From Clostridium sp. BJN0013 (GTDB lineage Bacteria; Bacillota; Clostridia; Clostridiales; Clostridiaceae): a stretch of DNA of 64,000 bases. The position numbers and the translations under genes were made by a program. Each line of letters starts with the position of its first letter. Position 1 is the stretch's first letter. Under the pieces are notes generated by a model that made no database searches, was not told where the DNA came from, and was given only the letters and a program-made list of their open reading frames with translations. Below are positions 21,128 through 30,780 of this stretch, piece by piece. Location of the stretch: the NCBI RefSeq assembly GCF_040939125.1, contig NZ_CP162495.1:3286001-3350000 (forward strand). The letters run 5' to 3'.

Positions 21128-21313
21128 ATTAAAATCGCTAACTGCAATCCATCTGCATTGGGGCTATTTGGACTTGCTGTTGTAACTTTAGTAGCTTCCT
21201 CTCAGAAACTTGGCATCACTGAAGGCACTTCTTTCGTAATTCCCTGAGCAATATTTTTAGGTGGTTTTGCTCAACTATTTGCTTGTATTAATGATTCTAA
21301 AAGACAAAATACA
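21128..21313 (+). pseudogene. Decayed 5' fragment of a SatP/YaaH acetate transporter gene
   Basis: The plus strand translates as IKIANCNPSALGLFGLAVVT and onward to about residue 70. It matches the N-terminal part of the intact transporter at 28602-29231 almost residue for residue. A TGA replaces the Trp codon in VLPWAIF, there is no start codon, and homology stops at about 21313. It is a partial duplication, lying opposite in strand to the intact copy. Confidence 0.85.
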
Positions 21314-21319
21314 TCCCTT

Positions 21320-22480
21320 TTAAATATATTCTTCTATTTTCTCTGTTTCCAAATTGAATCCATCTATAATCATATCCTCTTTAAGTTCTATCAGCAAACA
21401 CTTCTTTCCAAATTTGTTAACTACCTGCTTTACAGCACTTAAATCTTTTGGACTTATGGTTATATTGGTATTTTCATTTTCTATCTTTATAGATTTACTC
21501 TTAAAATCTGGCATTACATTTCTAACCTTAAATTCATAATCTCCTCCACACACTTCCTCAAAAGCACTCTTAACTACTCCTGTATTTTCCACTCCGCTTT
21601 CCTCTAATACTCTAGTTACTTCATTTATATCTAAAATAAGTTCTTCTTCCTTCTGACTTTCAAATTTTTCGTTTATTCTTTCATATATATCCTGAACTAT
21701 GTCAGGTTTTATTTTTCCTCCCAATGCAGTTCCTAAAATAACATTAAAGTTTTCCTTTTCTTCTAAAGCTGTAGGTTTAATATTACACTCTAATATCTCT
21801 TCTACAAAAATATTATTTATGTTCTTTGATTTTGAAGAATAATAAATTATCTTATTTACATCTACATACTGAAATGTAAAACTTGGAAACATAAATCCCT
21901 CTAAGGGCGAATTTAAATTTATAACCATGTCTAATGCAGAATTAGGTTTAAATTTCATTTCCGTATAATCAAATTTTAACATCTTCTTAGGTATTTCAAC
22001 CTTATTTACACTACATAATATAATTTCTATAGTTCGTATATATTCATCTAAAGATTCCTTTTTCCCTTTATCAGAACTGTAGTATTCTGCTTTTGCAAAA
22101 CTTATAACTATATCTGTATCATAAGTATAGTTTTCAGAAATTTTATTTACTATTTTATCCGCATATTCATTTATTCTTTCCTTTGAATTTAAAGCTTCAT
22201 ATAATATATGCTGTGTATTTTTCTCTAATTTTTCCTCACCTACATTTTTAAAATCCAATTCAAATATTTTAGAATCCAAAGTTCCCGTAAGCACTTTCTT
22301 GAAATTATTTAAATAAAGTTCTCTCTTTTCCACTTCCATCATTTCAAAATATTCCAGTTCTCCTGTTATTATTTCTCCAATATCCTTTTTTAAATAAACA
22401 CTATAAATTTCTTTAATCTTAAGCATATAACTTCCTAACTTAAATTCTTTTCTTATGTCTGATAAATCTTTTTTATTCAT
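21320..22480 (-). CDS. DUF4317 family protein
   Basis: A 386-residue soluble protein starting with ATG behind GGGGAGA. The opening (MNKKDLSDIRKEFK) and the acidic, Lys/Glu-rich body fit the DUF4317 family of Firmicutes, which has no known function. No membrane segment, signal or catalytic motif is visible. It lies alone, divergent from the zinc-ribbon gene at 22725. Confidence 0.65.
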   Translation of the reverse strand: MNKKDLSDIRKEFKLGSYMLKIKEIYSVYLKKDIGEIITGELEYFEMMEVEKRELYLNNFKKVLTGTLDSKIFELDFKNVGEEKLEKNTQHILYEALNSKERINEYADKIVNKISENYTYDTDIVISFAKAEYYSSDKGKKESLDEYIRTIEIILCSVNKVEIPKKMLKFDYTEMKFKPNSALDMVINLNSPLEGFMFPSFTFQYVDVNKIIYYSSKSKNINNIFVEEILECNIKPTALEEKENFNVILGTALGGKIKPDIVQDIYERINEKFESQKEEELILDINEVTRVLEESGVENTGVVKSAFEEVCGGDYEFKVRNVMPDFKSKSIKIENENTNITISPKDLSAVKQVVNKFGKKCLLIELKEDMIIDGFNLETEKIEEYI

Positions 22481-22724
22481 AAACTATCTCCCCACTCTAC
22501 TTAAATAAAATAATATCTATTTTAACCTTTGTATTTTTATACATATTTTACTATATAACAATTTATTTTACCAATACATTTTATCATAATATTACATTAA
22601 AAATACAATATAATAAACATTATTGTAAAGAATTACTATAGTCCAAACATAGAATTTTTGGTACAATATACATACACTAGATAAAATTTTATATATTAAT
22701 ACAAAATTTAAGGAGAATAATACT

Positions 22725-24014
22725 ATGTTTTGTTATAATTGTAAAATGGAGGTATCTGATAACGCTATTTTTTGTGAAAAATGCGGTGCTAAATTAAAAA
22801 AAGAAGATTCTATAGGAAATTCAGACAGTGATACCATTCAAGTTTATAAAATTAATCAAATTTTAAAAAATACCGTAGAAAAGGACCAAGTAAAAACTTT
22901 AACCCCTGCTAAAACTACTTTGAAAAAAACTGACTCTAAAAATGGTAATAAAACATATACCAAATTTTCTTTTTATAAAAACCGAAATATAATGATTCCT
23001 CTTGTATCAACAATACTTACGATATTTATAACTATAGGTTATTATCTCTATGAAATAACTGTTTCAAAGAATACAGAAAAAAATAGAGTAAATGCCGAAA
23101 ATATGGCTCTTCAAGGTAATATATCAGAAGCCTATGCCAAAGTAGACAAAGCTTTGAGTTTACGCCCAAATAATAAGACTTTACAGGCAGATAAAAAAAT
23201 TTTACAAGATGGTGAAAATGTAAATTTACATATAAGTATAGTGGACAACTATATTAAAAAGAAAAACTACATACAAGCTTTTAATGAATTAGATAAAGCT
23301 AACGATTTAATATATAATAAACAGGGAGCTTTTTACTCTCTATTAAACAAAACTATAGAAAATAAAAGAATGGCTGTAACTGTAATTCAAATAAAAAGTG
23401 AGATGAATAATAAAAGCAGTATAGACGATTTGGCAAATCTGCTTACTAAAATATCAAATTACACTATAGAAGAAGCAAAAGATACTGCAAAAGAACTGAG
23501 AAATAGAATAAGTAGTGTAGCTTATGATACTGCAAATGAATATCTTAAAAAAAATAATTTTACTTCTGCTCTTGATACCGTAAACAAGGGAATAACCTAT
23601 AATCCAAAAGATGAAAAATTACTTAATTTTAAAGAAACCATAGTGGCTAAAAAAAATTCCTTTGAAAAAGCTGAGCAAAATAGAATCCAACAAGCACTGA
23701 CTTCAGCTGCTACGGAAGATAAAAATAATAAAACCAATGCCGTAGAAGTAACTTCTACCTCTAACAATATAAATAAGTATGGTGATTTTGTTATCAAAGG
23801 AACTGTTAAAAATATAGCTACCAGACCTATAAGTTCCATAAAAATATACTACAACATATTTGATTCAAATAACAAAAATCTTGGCAGCGGTTCTACTTAT
23901 GTATACCCTAATTATTTGGATATAGGTGCCACAGGAAAATTTGAAAATACAGAATATGATATGTTAAAAGGACATCATATTAAAATTACAAATATAGCCT
24001 GGTTTTTACAATAG
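22725..24014 (+). CDS. Zinc-ribbon, membrane-anchored TPR-like protein with FxLYD-type C-terminus
   Basis: A 429-residue protein behind AAGGAG. Residues 1-25 form a zinc ribbon (CYNC and CEKCG), followed by a polar linker, one membrane segment at about 88-108, helical TPR-like repeats (for example NISEAYAKVDKALSLRPNN), and a beta-rich end (FVIKGTVKNIATRPISSIKI) resembling FxLYD domains. The N-terminus is inside and the rest outside. The downstream protease starts 9 bp later, so the two may work together at the cell surface; the function is unknown. Confidence 0.75.
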   Translation: MFCYNCKMEVSDNAIFCEKCGAKLKKEDSIGNSDSDTIQVYKINQILKNTVEKDQVKTLTPAKTTLKKTDSKNGNKTYTKFSFYKNRNIMIPLVSTILTIFITIGYYLYEITVSKNTEKNRVNAENMALQGNISEAYAKVDKALSLRPNNKTLQADKKILQDGENVNLHISIVDNYIKKKNYIQAFNELDKANDLIYNKQGAFYSLLNKTIENKRMAVTVIQIKSEMNNKSSIDDLANLLTKISNYTIEEAKDTAKELRNRISSVAYDTANEYLKKNNFTSALDTVNKGITYNPKDEKLLNFKETIVAKKNSFEKAEQNRIQQALTSAATEDKNNKTNAVEVTSTSNNINKYGDFVIKGTVKNIATRPISSIKIYYNIFDSNNKNLGSGSTYVYPNYLDIGATGKFENTEYDMLKGHHIKITNIAWFLQ

Positions 24015-24023
24015 GAGGTTAAC

Positions 24024-25172
24024 ATGAAAAAAGATAAAAACTTTGTAATCTCTCTCATTATAACAATTATTGTTATATGTTGCGGGATAACATTATGTTT
24101 TTTAATACATAAAAATATAAGTCTTAAAACATCTTCAAATCCTTCTAAACTGGCAGATATACAAGATGTTGTAAGTATCCCTAAATCTAAAGACTTAAAG
24201 ACAACAATACATGAAAATCAAAAACTGGTTGTATCTCTTGAAATAGAAAAAAGTGCTGGAAAAGTTGCAGGTTCTGGATTTTTATATAATACTAAAGGAG
24301 ATATAATAACCAATGCCCATGTAGTAGAAGGAGCTTCTTCTATAACAGTAAAAATGTCTGATACTACTACCTATAAAGGTATTCTTATAGGTAAAAGTAA
24401 CGTTACAGATGTGGCTTTGGTCCGAGTTGACAAATTAAAAGGAAAAACTCCTATGAAAATTTCAAAAACCGGCAATGTAGATATAGGAGATGAAATAATA
24501 GCGCTAGGAAGTCCTTTAGGTCTTCAAAACACAGCTACCATAGGTATAATAAGTGGTCTAAACAGAGATTTTAATATAGAAAATTATGAATATAAAGGAG
24601 CATATCAAATTTCTGCTCCTATATCCTCTGGCAACAGTGGTGGCCCTCTTTTAAATAAAGCTACAGGTGAAGTCATAGGTATAAATTCTGCAAAATCAGG
24701 AAATGAATCCATAGGTTTTAGTATACCAATAACTCAAGTTCTTCCTCTTGTAAATACTTGGGCTAATAATCCTATTACATATACAACTTCCTCCGATAAT
24801 ACAGATGACTCTTATACCGATGAACACTTAAACTTATCTACAGAAGATGCAGCTTACTTAATTTCCTATTTCTACAACAATATTAATTCACAAGATTATG
24901 TAACTGCCTATTCACTGCTGAGTTCCAGTTGGCAGGAAAGTATACCATATGATAATTTCAGAAAAGATTATATAGAAACCATATCTGTAAAAATAGATAC
25001 TATGACCTGCGGTAAGCTAGATAATGGAAATATACAGGTATCTACCATAATACAGGCCACCCAGGGAACCAAATCAAGTCCCAATGTAAATACCTACAAT
25101 ATTACCTATACTGTAGGATATGAAAATAACATACTTAAAATTTTAAGTGGAAAAACCAATAACACTGAATGA
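24024..25172 (+). CDS. HtrA/DegP-like membrane-anchored serine protease without PDZ domain
   Basis: A 382-residue protein with an N-terminal membrane anchor (about 8-28) and a trypsin-like domain with a complete triad: His in TNAHVV, Asp in TDVALVRVD, Ser in SGNSGGPLL. Instead of the PDZ domain usual in HtrA, the last 110 residues resemble an NTF2-like/DUF4878-type fold. The start has AGGAGG. It is co-transcribed with the zinc-ribbon/TPR protein, its likely partner. It acts outside the membrane, probably in stress or envelope protein quality control. Confidence 0.85.
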   Translation: MKKDKNFVISLIITIIVICCGITLCFLIHKNISLKTSSNPSKLADIQDVVSIPKSKDLKTTIHENQKLVVSLEIEKSAGKVAGSGFLYNTKGDIITNAHVVEGASSITVKMSDTTTYKGILIGKSNVTDVALVRVDKLKGKTPMKISKTGNVDIGDEIIALGSPLGLQNTATIGIISGLNRDFNIENYEYKGAYQISAPISSGNSGGPLLNKATGEVIGINSAKSGNESIGFSIPITQVLPLVNTWANNPITYTTSSDNTDDSYTDEHLNLSTEDAAYLISYFYNNINSQDYVTAYSLLSSSWQESIPYDNFRKDYIETISVKIDTMTCGKLDNGNIQVSTIIQATQGTKSSPNVNTYNITYTVGYENNILKILSGKTNNTE

Positions 25173-25190
25173 CAAGTGTTTAAATGCTTA

Positions 25191-25219
25191 AAAATGCAGC
25201 TATAAATAGGCTGCATTTT
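25191..25219. terminator. Bidirectional terminator
   Basis: AAAATGCAGC and GCTGCATTTT around a 9-nt loop, between the convergent protease and thiI genes. Confidence 0.8.
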
Positions 25220-25230
25220 CTTATTGAAAT

Positions 25231-26376
25231 TTATATTAATAAAAATTCAGTACTACTAATGGCTTCTTCTACCAAAGTGTTTATATCTAAGATCTCTTCC
25301 GATTTTTTTATTTCCTGAGGTCTTGGTTTAGTTTTAGGATGTTTTGGAACAAATATAGTGCAGCAATCTTCATAAGGCAATATGGAAGTTTCATATGTAC
25401 CAATTTCTCTTGCAATTTCCATTATATCTGTTTTATCCATGGCAATTAAAGGCCTAAACACAGGTCTATCTGCTACCTGATTACTTACAATTAAACCCTC
25501 CATAGTTTGACTTGCAACTTGCCCTATACTTTCACCTGTAGTTACAGAATTTATATTATATTTATCAGCTATGCTGCAGGATATTCTCATCATAAATCTT
25601 CTCATTATTATGGTTAATTCATCTTTTCTGCATTTCTCAATTATCTGCATCTGTATTTCTGTAAAAGGTGTTATATAAAGATTTATATTCCCTGTATATC
25701 CTTTTAATATTCTGGCTAATTCTTTAACTTTTTCTTTCGCCCTTTCACTAGTATAGGGATGACTGTGAAAATATATACAATTTAATTGAACTCCCCTCCT
25801 TGCCATCATATATCCTGCCACCGGTGAATCTATTCCTCCTGAGAGCATAAGCATGGTATTTCCATTAGTACCATAGGGCATTCCTCCTACTGCTTTTATT
25901 TTTTTTGAATATATATAGGCCCTATTTCTTATTTCTATATTGATAAAAAAATCCGGATTTTTTATATCTACAGTTAAATTTTCAGTATTTTGTAAAATAT
26001 AAGCCCCTATTTCTCTACTTATATCCATGGATGTTCCTGGAAAACTTTTATCAGCCCTTTTAGTAAGTACCTTAAAAGTGCTGCCCTTACTTTCAAAGAC
26101 ACTTTTAAGTGCCTGCTCCTTTATTTTTTCCATATCAGCTTCCACTTCATCTACTATACAAATTTCTGATACTCCAAATACTGATTTTAATTTTTGTATA
26201 CCTTTTTCAATATCATCACATTCTATAAACCATCTACCTTGATCCACTACAAAATTATACTGTATACCTTTTAGAACAGTTTTTATATTATCTTTTAACT
26301 TCTTTTCAAATTTACCTTTATTTAGTCCCTTTAAAAATATTTCTGATGCATACTTTACCAGCAACAATCTTCTCAT
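25231..26376 (-). CDS. thiI: ThiI, tRNA 4-thiouridine synthase
   Basis: A 381-residue protein: N-terminal ferredoxin-like and THUMP domains, then a PP-loop ATPase with SGGIDSPVAGYMMARRGV. It transfers sulfur to U8 of tRNA (s4U) and in some bacteria supplies sulfur for thiamine. There is no rhodanese extension, so persulfide relay must use the PP-loop domain Cys. The ATG overlaps the desulfurase stop (ATGA), so NifS-like enzyme and ThiI are a dedicated pair. Confidence 0.95.
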   Translation of the reverse strand: MRRLLLVKYASEIFLKGLNKGKFEKKLKDNIKTVLKGIQYNFVVDQGRWFIECDDIEKGIQKLKSVFGVSEICIVDEVEADMEKIKEQALKSVFESKGSTFKVLTKRADKSFPGTSMDISREIGAYILQNTENLTVDIKNPDFFINIEIRNRAYIYSKKIKAVGGMPYGTNGNTMLMLSGGIDSPVAGYMMARRGVQLNCIYFHSHPYTSERAKEKVKELARILKGYTGNINLYITPFTEIQMQIIEKCRKDELTIIMRRFMMRISCSIADKYNINSVTTGESIGQVASQTMEGLIVSNQVADRPVFRPLIAMDKTDIMEIAREIGTYETSILPYEDCCTIFVPKHPKTKPRPQEIKKSEEILDINTLVEEAISSTEFLLI

Positions 26377-27509
26377 TTATCAACTCTCCTCAAAAATTTA
26401 AAAGATCTAATTAATACATCTAAAGTATAATCTATCTCCTCTAGTGAATTATCTTCTGTAAAACTAAACCTTATAGTTCCATCTAGTTCTTCTTTTTTCA
26501 ATCCTATAGCCTTCAATACATGACTATCTTTATTACTTCTTGCAGAACATGCAGATCCTGTAGAAACATATATATTTTCTTCTTCTAACAGATGAAGCAG
26601 TACCTCTCCCTTAATTCCTATAAAAGATACACTAAGCACATAAGGAGAATAGTTATCTCCTTCACTATTTATCTTAACTTTAGGCATATCCTTTAGCTTA
26701 TCTATAAAATATTTTTTCAAATTATTTACTTTATTGAAATTTTTTTCTCTATTCTTATATACTTTTTCAGCTGCTTTTGTAAATCCTACAATAGATGCCA
26801 GATTTTCAGTACCTGATCTAAAACCTTTTTCCTGTCCCCCTCCACATATTAAAGGCACCGGAACAAGTCCTTTTCTAACATAAGCAATGCCAATTCCCCG
26901 GGGACCATGTATTTTATGTCCACTGGCAGATAACAAATCTATATTGCTTTTTTTTACATCTATATTATACTTTCCATATCCTTGAACTGCATCTACATGG
27001 AACTTTATTCTACTATTTCTTTCTTTTATATACTTGCCTATATATTCAATATCTTGAACAATTCCAATTTCATTATTAGTATGCATTATACTTACTATTT
27101 GAGTTTCCCTGGTAATACTTGCAGCCAGTTCTTCCAAATTTATTTCTCCCCTGTTATTTACATTTAAATAGGTAACCTTTACCCCTTGATTTTCTAACTG
27201 TCTACAGGTATTTAAAAGGCTGGGATGCTCTATTTTAGTTGTTATAAGGTGTTTACCAGGTTTTATAAAACCTTTTATTAAAAAATTATTACTTTCACTT
27301 CCTCCAGAAGTAAATATTATTTCATCCCTGCTGCAATTTATAGTACGAGCTATTATATCTCTACTCTCATTCATCTTTAATTCTGCCTTTAAACCTAAAG
27401 AATATGCAGAAGAAGGGTTACCATAATATTTCCTCATAGTATCCGCTATAGAATCTATAACTTCATCATAAGGCTTAGTAGTAGCACTGTTGTCAAGATA
27501 AACTTCCAC
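26373..27509 (-). CDS. Cysteine desulfurase, NifS/IscS family, paired with ThiI
   Basis: About 378 residues. The start is a GTG at 27509 after GGGAGTG, giving MEVYLDNSATT; the longer frame adds an unlikely hydrophobic tail. Motifs are SGHKIHGPRGIG (PLP Lys) and STGSACSARSN (catalytic Cys). It is group I type, distinct from SufS in this window. It gives sulfur to ThiI, encoded directly downstream. Confidence 0.93.
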   Translation of the reverse strand: MEVYLDNSATTKPYDEVIDSIADTMRKYYGNPSSAYSLGLKAELKMNESRDIIARTINCSRDEIIFTSGGSESNNFLIKGFIKPGKHLITTKIEHPSLLNTCRQLENQGVKVTYLNVNNRGEINLEELAASITRETQIVSIMHTNNEIGIVQDIEYIGKYIKERNSRIKFHVDAVQGYGKYNIDVKKSNIDLLSASGHKIHGPRGIGIAYVRKGLVPVPLICGGGQEKGFRSGTENLASIVGFTKAAEKVYKNREKNFNKVNNLKKYFIDKLKDMPKVKINSEGDNYSPYVLSVSFIGIKGEVLLHLLEEENIYVSTGSACSARSNKDSHVLKAIGLKKEELDGTIRFSFTEDNSLEEIDYTLDVLIRSFKFLRRVDK

Positions 27510-27686
27510 TGTTTTCACTCCCTTTTTATATGCCAAAATAATTAAACAATATAACATATATTATCATACTTATATAAAACATAGCAAAACCTATTTTTAA
27601 AGGTTTTTATTTAGACACTTATAAATTAAATATAAAAGTAAATACTAATAGGGACAAAATCCTAAAAGCAAAGGAGATATCTTTAA

Positions 27687-28430
27687 ATGAAGATTAAACA
27701 TTTTTTATTAACTACAATATGTATTTTTTTATACATTATGATATATTATACCTCTCCTGCAAAAGCCTTTTCAGAAGACTTATTATATACAGAAAATATA
27801 AACTCCACTTCCCCTAATAAAGTAATATATCTTACCTTTGATGATGGCCCCAGTAGTACAGTTACAGGTAAAATATTGGATATCTTGAAGGAACAAAATG
27901 TAAAAGCCTCTTTTTTTATAATAGGTTATAAAATTCAAGGTAGAGAAGATTTATTACAAAGAATGTATAATGAAGGTCACAGCATAGGCCTACATACATA
28001 CACCCATAAATGTAATGTAATATATTCCAGTGAAAATTCTTTTTTAGATGAGATGATAAGAACTGAAAATGAAGTAAAAAATGTTTTAGGATTTTCTCCT
28101 AAAATAATACGCTTTCCCACAGGAAGCAAAAATCATCTTACTACTTCTCTTTTAGAAAAACTACACACTGAAGGATATAAAATATATGACTGGAATCTTT
28201 CTTTGTCAGATGGTATAAACTATAGGACATCAGTTGATAAACTTTACAATGAAGCTACAAAAAAATGTGTTAATCCTGGAAAAATATTTCTATTGGCACA
28301 CTGTGATGGCACTAATGAAAATACCTGCAAGGTACTTCCTAAAATAATCAAATATTATAAAAATTGCGGTTATGAATTTAAAACAATTACAAAAAATACC
28401 CCAGAATATTATTTTAGAGTGTCAAAATAA
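27687..28430 (+). CDS. Polysaccharide deacetylase (NodB/PdaA type)
   Basis: A 247-residue secreted protein: signal peptide or anchor at 1-27, then a carbohydrate esterase 4 domain. Motifs are YLTFDDGPS, SIGLHTYTHK (metal-binding His pair) and RFPTGSKNH (the usual Arg-Pro motif). It removes N-acetyl (or N-acetylmuramic) groups from peptidoglycan. It could take part in spore cortex or vegetative wall modification. Behind AAAGGAG, single gene. Confidence 0.88.
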   Translation: MKIKHFLLTTICIFLYIMIYYTSPAKAFSEDLLYTENINSTSPNKVIYLTFDDGPSSTVTGKILDILKEQNVKASFFIIGYKIQGREDLLQRMYNEGHSIGLHTYTHKCNVIYSSENSFLDEMIRTENEVKNVLGFSPKIIRFPTGSKNHLTTSLLEKLHTEGYKIYDWNLSLSDGINYRTSVDKLYNEATKKCVNPGKIFLLAHCDGTNENTCKVLPKIIKYYKNCGYEFKTITKNTPEYYFRVSK

Positions 28431-28450
28431 GAAGAAATTTATTTCATATT

Positions 28451-28498
28451 TAAAGGTTTATCTATACATTCATTTATATAGCATTAGATAAACCTTTA
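28451..28498. terminator. Hairpin after the deacetylase gene
   Basis: Perfect 14-bp arms TAAAGGTTTATCTA and TAGATAAACCTTTA. The T tract is weak, so termination is probable but not certain. Confidence 0.55.
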
Positions 28499-28601
28499 GA
28501 TCTGTAAATGCACAAGAGTTATAAAATTAATTAATAAAATAATAGCTCAATTATTACAAAAGTCAGCGTCATGCTCTTCCTTTTCATATCCTCATATGCA
28601 T

Positions 28602-29231
28602 TTAATTATAGTCTTCTTTTTTAAATATACCGAATGGTTTTCCTATAGGTAAAAATTCTCTTTCAAAGTGAGGATTTAATACAGTAGCCGCAGAACCATA
28701 AAAGGCTACAAGAGATGCTATTAATTCAGAAAATCCTGCTAATTTAATAGAAAATTGAGGCGCAACTCCAAAAGAATTAAGCATCAATCCAATAAACAGA
28801 AAGTTTAAAAAGAAAAAAACCGCAAATAATACTCTGTTAGCTTCAGCCGCTCCTATTGTCATAAACACAGTAAATATTAAGTATGCTAGAAATGCCACTC
28901 CTAGCTGTTTTTGATCTACTGCTCCTGCAAGACCTTGTCCAAATGTACCTGCGTCAATCATCCATGATACACCTACTGCGAACCAGAAAAATGCAAATCC
29001 ACCAAATGCTGTTGCACCAAAAGTATTCTGTCTTTTAGTATCATTGATACAAGCAAATAATTGAGCAAAACCTCCTAAAAATATTGCCCAGGGAAGCACA
29101 AAAGAAGTTCCTTCAGTGATACCAAGCTTCTGCGAAGAAGCTACCAACGTTACAACAGCAAGTCCAAATAATCCTATCGCAGACGGATCACAATTGGCAA
29201 TTTTAATGCTTTGTGTTTCATTTGAATTCAT
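28602..29231 (-). CDS. Acetate/succinate transporter, GPR1/FUN34/YaaH (SatP) family
   Basis: A 209-residue protein with six predicted membrane segments and the family signature near the N-terminus (NCDPSAIGLFGLAV, a variant of NPAPLGL). It is expected to move acetate or related short acids across the membrane, which fits an anaerobe living on acids and ethanol. The ATG is behind AAGGAGG. A palindrome in the promoter region (29258-29272) suggests regulation. A decayed partial copy is at 21128-21313. Confidence 0.88.
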   Translation of the reverse strand: MNSNETQSIKIANCDPSAIGLFGLAVVTLVASSQKLGITEGTSFVLPWAIFLGGFAQLFACINDTKRQNTFGATAFGGFAFFWFAVGVSWMIDAGTFGQGLAGAVDQKQLGVAFLAYLIFTVFMTIGAAEANRVLFAVFFFLNFLFIGLMLNSFGVAPQFSIKLAGFSELIASLVAFYGSAATVLNPHFEREFLPIGKPFGIFKKEDYN

Positions 29232-29536
29232 GATAAGTCCTCCTTATAAGTTATATTTGTAAACCGGTTACATGTTATTACCATACCATAAAATATTAAA
29301 TTTGTAAAGTAATTTAGACAATTTTCAGAAATTTAGCATATAAATTTCAATAAATTCTATTTAAGCCTGTAAAAAGTTTTATGTTATGTAAAGTGAACAA
29401 AAAGTTTAAAACCCGTGATGAAATTTTAGCACTATGAAGTAAACGTTTAAAGATATATTTTAAAAAGCATTAGAATTAGAAATGAACTCAACTTGGATAT
29501 GACAAAAATGAAATCTCAAATATTACAAACTATGCT
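29232..29536. other. Intergenic region upstream of the acetate transporter
   Basis: Contains a plausible minus-strand promoter (TTTACA and TATGGT), the operator-like palindrome below, and AT-rich sequence that may include more of the IS982-type remnant. Confidence 0.4.
29258..29272 (-). promoter_or_regulatory. Operator-like palindrome upstream of the acetate transporter
   Basis: Plus-strand TGTAAACCGGTTACA, just 3' of the likely -10 region and about 27 bp before the start codon. It resembles sites of LacI-family regulators (CcpA cre-like) and could act as a roadblock. Confidence 0.4.
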
Positions 29537-29836
29537 TTGCAGTCATACAGGATTGTAGATAGTATTCCCATACCTGTATGCAAGTTTGGGAGGGCACATT
29601 TTCATAAAACCCTTAGAGGTTTTGGAGCTGCTTATGGTAAATATGCTTCTAAAAAGGAAACCCATCTTGGCTACAAGCTGCACATGCTGACTACACTAAA
29701 TGGATTGATTTATAACCGATTTTGTTCTTACTCCTGCCAATATAGATGTGATGGTATTTGGGACCTTTTAGATCCATTCTATCAGATTGCTTTAATTAGA
29801 GATAAAGAATTAAAGAACTGGTATTTGGTTAATTAA
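29537..29836 (+). mobile_element. IS982-type transposase remnant
   Basis: The 99-residue frame contains SIPIPVCKFGRAHFHKTL and KKETHLGYKLHMLTTLNGL, typical of the core of IS982-family transposases. The next stretch (expected LTPANIDVRDGIWDLL) is spread over two frames, so there are frameshifts, and both ends are missing. Inactive. Confidence 0.75.
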
Positions 29837-29955
29837 TCCAAGTATATTTTATGCCAAGGATACTCTGAACATTTTCGTTACCATAATATCCCTGATAGCT
29901 AAAATTTTTATTTAGCACAACGGGTTAAGCTAAATATTATCATTATAATAACTTA

Positions 29956-30534
29956 CTAATTCACTGGAATAAGTTTATTCTCTCCTAAATCCCACTCATA
30001 TACCTGACCACTTTTCTTATTAACATAATACCATCCTGCTGTAGCAGAATGATCTTCCATACTGTCAAATACTTGTATAACATAATAAGTTTCGTTATCC
30101 CGTATATCTTCATGATCAAATACAAATTTAGTATTTTCATTTTTAGTCTTATAATATTTAGCTGTTAACTCCACTGCTTTTTCTTTAGTAATAGTGTTGC
30201 TTTCACTATTTAAATAATCACTATTTTTACGTTCAGTATTTTTCTTATCTGCAGTATCTTCTTCTTTATCCTTAAGCTGACTTTTCAAACTTTCATCTAG
30301 TTTTTTCCTAGCCTGTTTTATATTTTTTTTTACATTATCATTATTTTTATACTTAAGAGCTTCCTCATAGGTATCTACAGCTTTTTTATACTCACTGTTT
30401 TTCATATAGCTGTTAGCTTTATCTACAAGCCTATTATATATCTTATTATGATAATATCTATAGCCACCATAGCCTATAGAACATACCAAAATAAATAAAA
30501 CAATCACACATATCTTAATATATTTTCTATTCAA
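29956..30534 (-). CDS. Membrane-anchored protein of unknown function
   Basis: About 192 residues if a TTG at 30534 (after AGGGGAAG) is the start; an ATG at 30561 is the alternative. One membrane segment near the N-terminus, a TPR-like helical pair (AVDTYEEALKYKNN), a charged Lys/Glu linker, and a C-terminal region ending with WYYVNKKSGQVYEWDLG, a motif seen in small secreted domains of Firmicutes. Outside-facing. Not further identified. Confidence 0.6.
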   Translation of the reverse strand: MNRKYIKICVIVLFILVCSIGYGGYRYYHNKIYNRLVDKANSYMKNSEYKKAVDTYEEALKYKNNDNVKKNIKQARKKLDESLKSQLKDKEEDTADKKNTERKNSDYLNSESNTITKEKAVELTAKYYKTKNENTKFVFDHEDIRDNETYYVIQVFDSMEDHSATAGWYYVNKKSGQVYEWDLGENKLIPVN

Positions 30535-30584
30535 AATATCATCTTCCCCTAAGTATTGCATTTTATCTGAAGACTATAAGTAAC

Positions 30585-30712
30585 TAATACTCCCATCTCC
30601 TTCAAAATGGGAGATACGTACTCCTATGCCCCTAAATAAGTTCTTCTAAGGTTCAGAAAAAGCATTCCTCATGTGCAAACTCCACCTGAACCTAAGAATC
30701 ACTTGATTAAAA
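30585..30712 (-). repeat. Dispersed structured repeat, copy 4 (best copy)
   Basis: The minus strand starts AATCAAGTGATTCTTAGG. The first hairpin has arms TTCTTAGGTTCAG and CTGAACCTTAGAA (one mismatch); a second hairpin has arms CTCCCAT and ATGGGAG. It lies directly upstream of the membrane-anchored gene, so it could also act as its leader. Confidence 0.75.
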
Positions 30713-30780
30713 TATTATCAGACATAAAGCTTATTTACAATCATATTATTGAATATTTCAAAATTAAAAAGTGCTAAATT

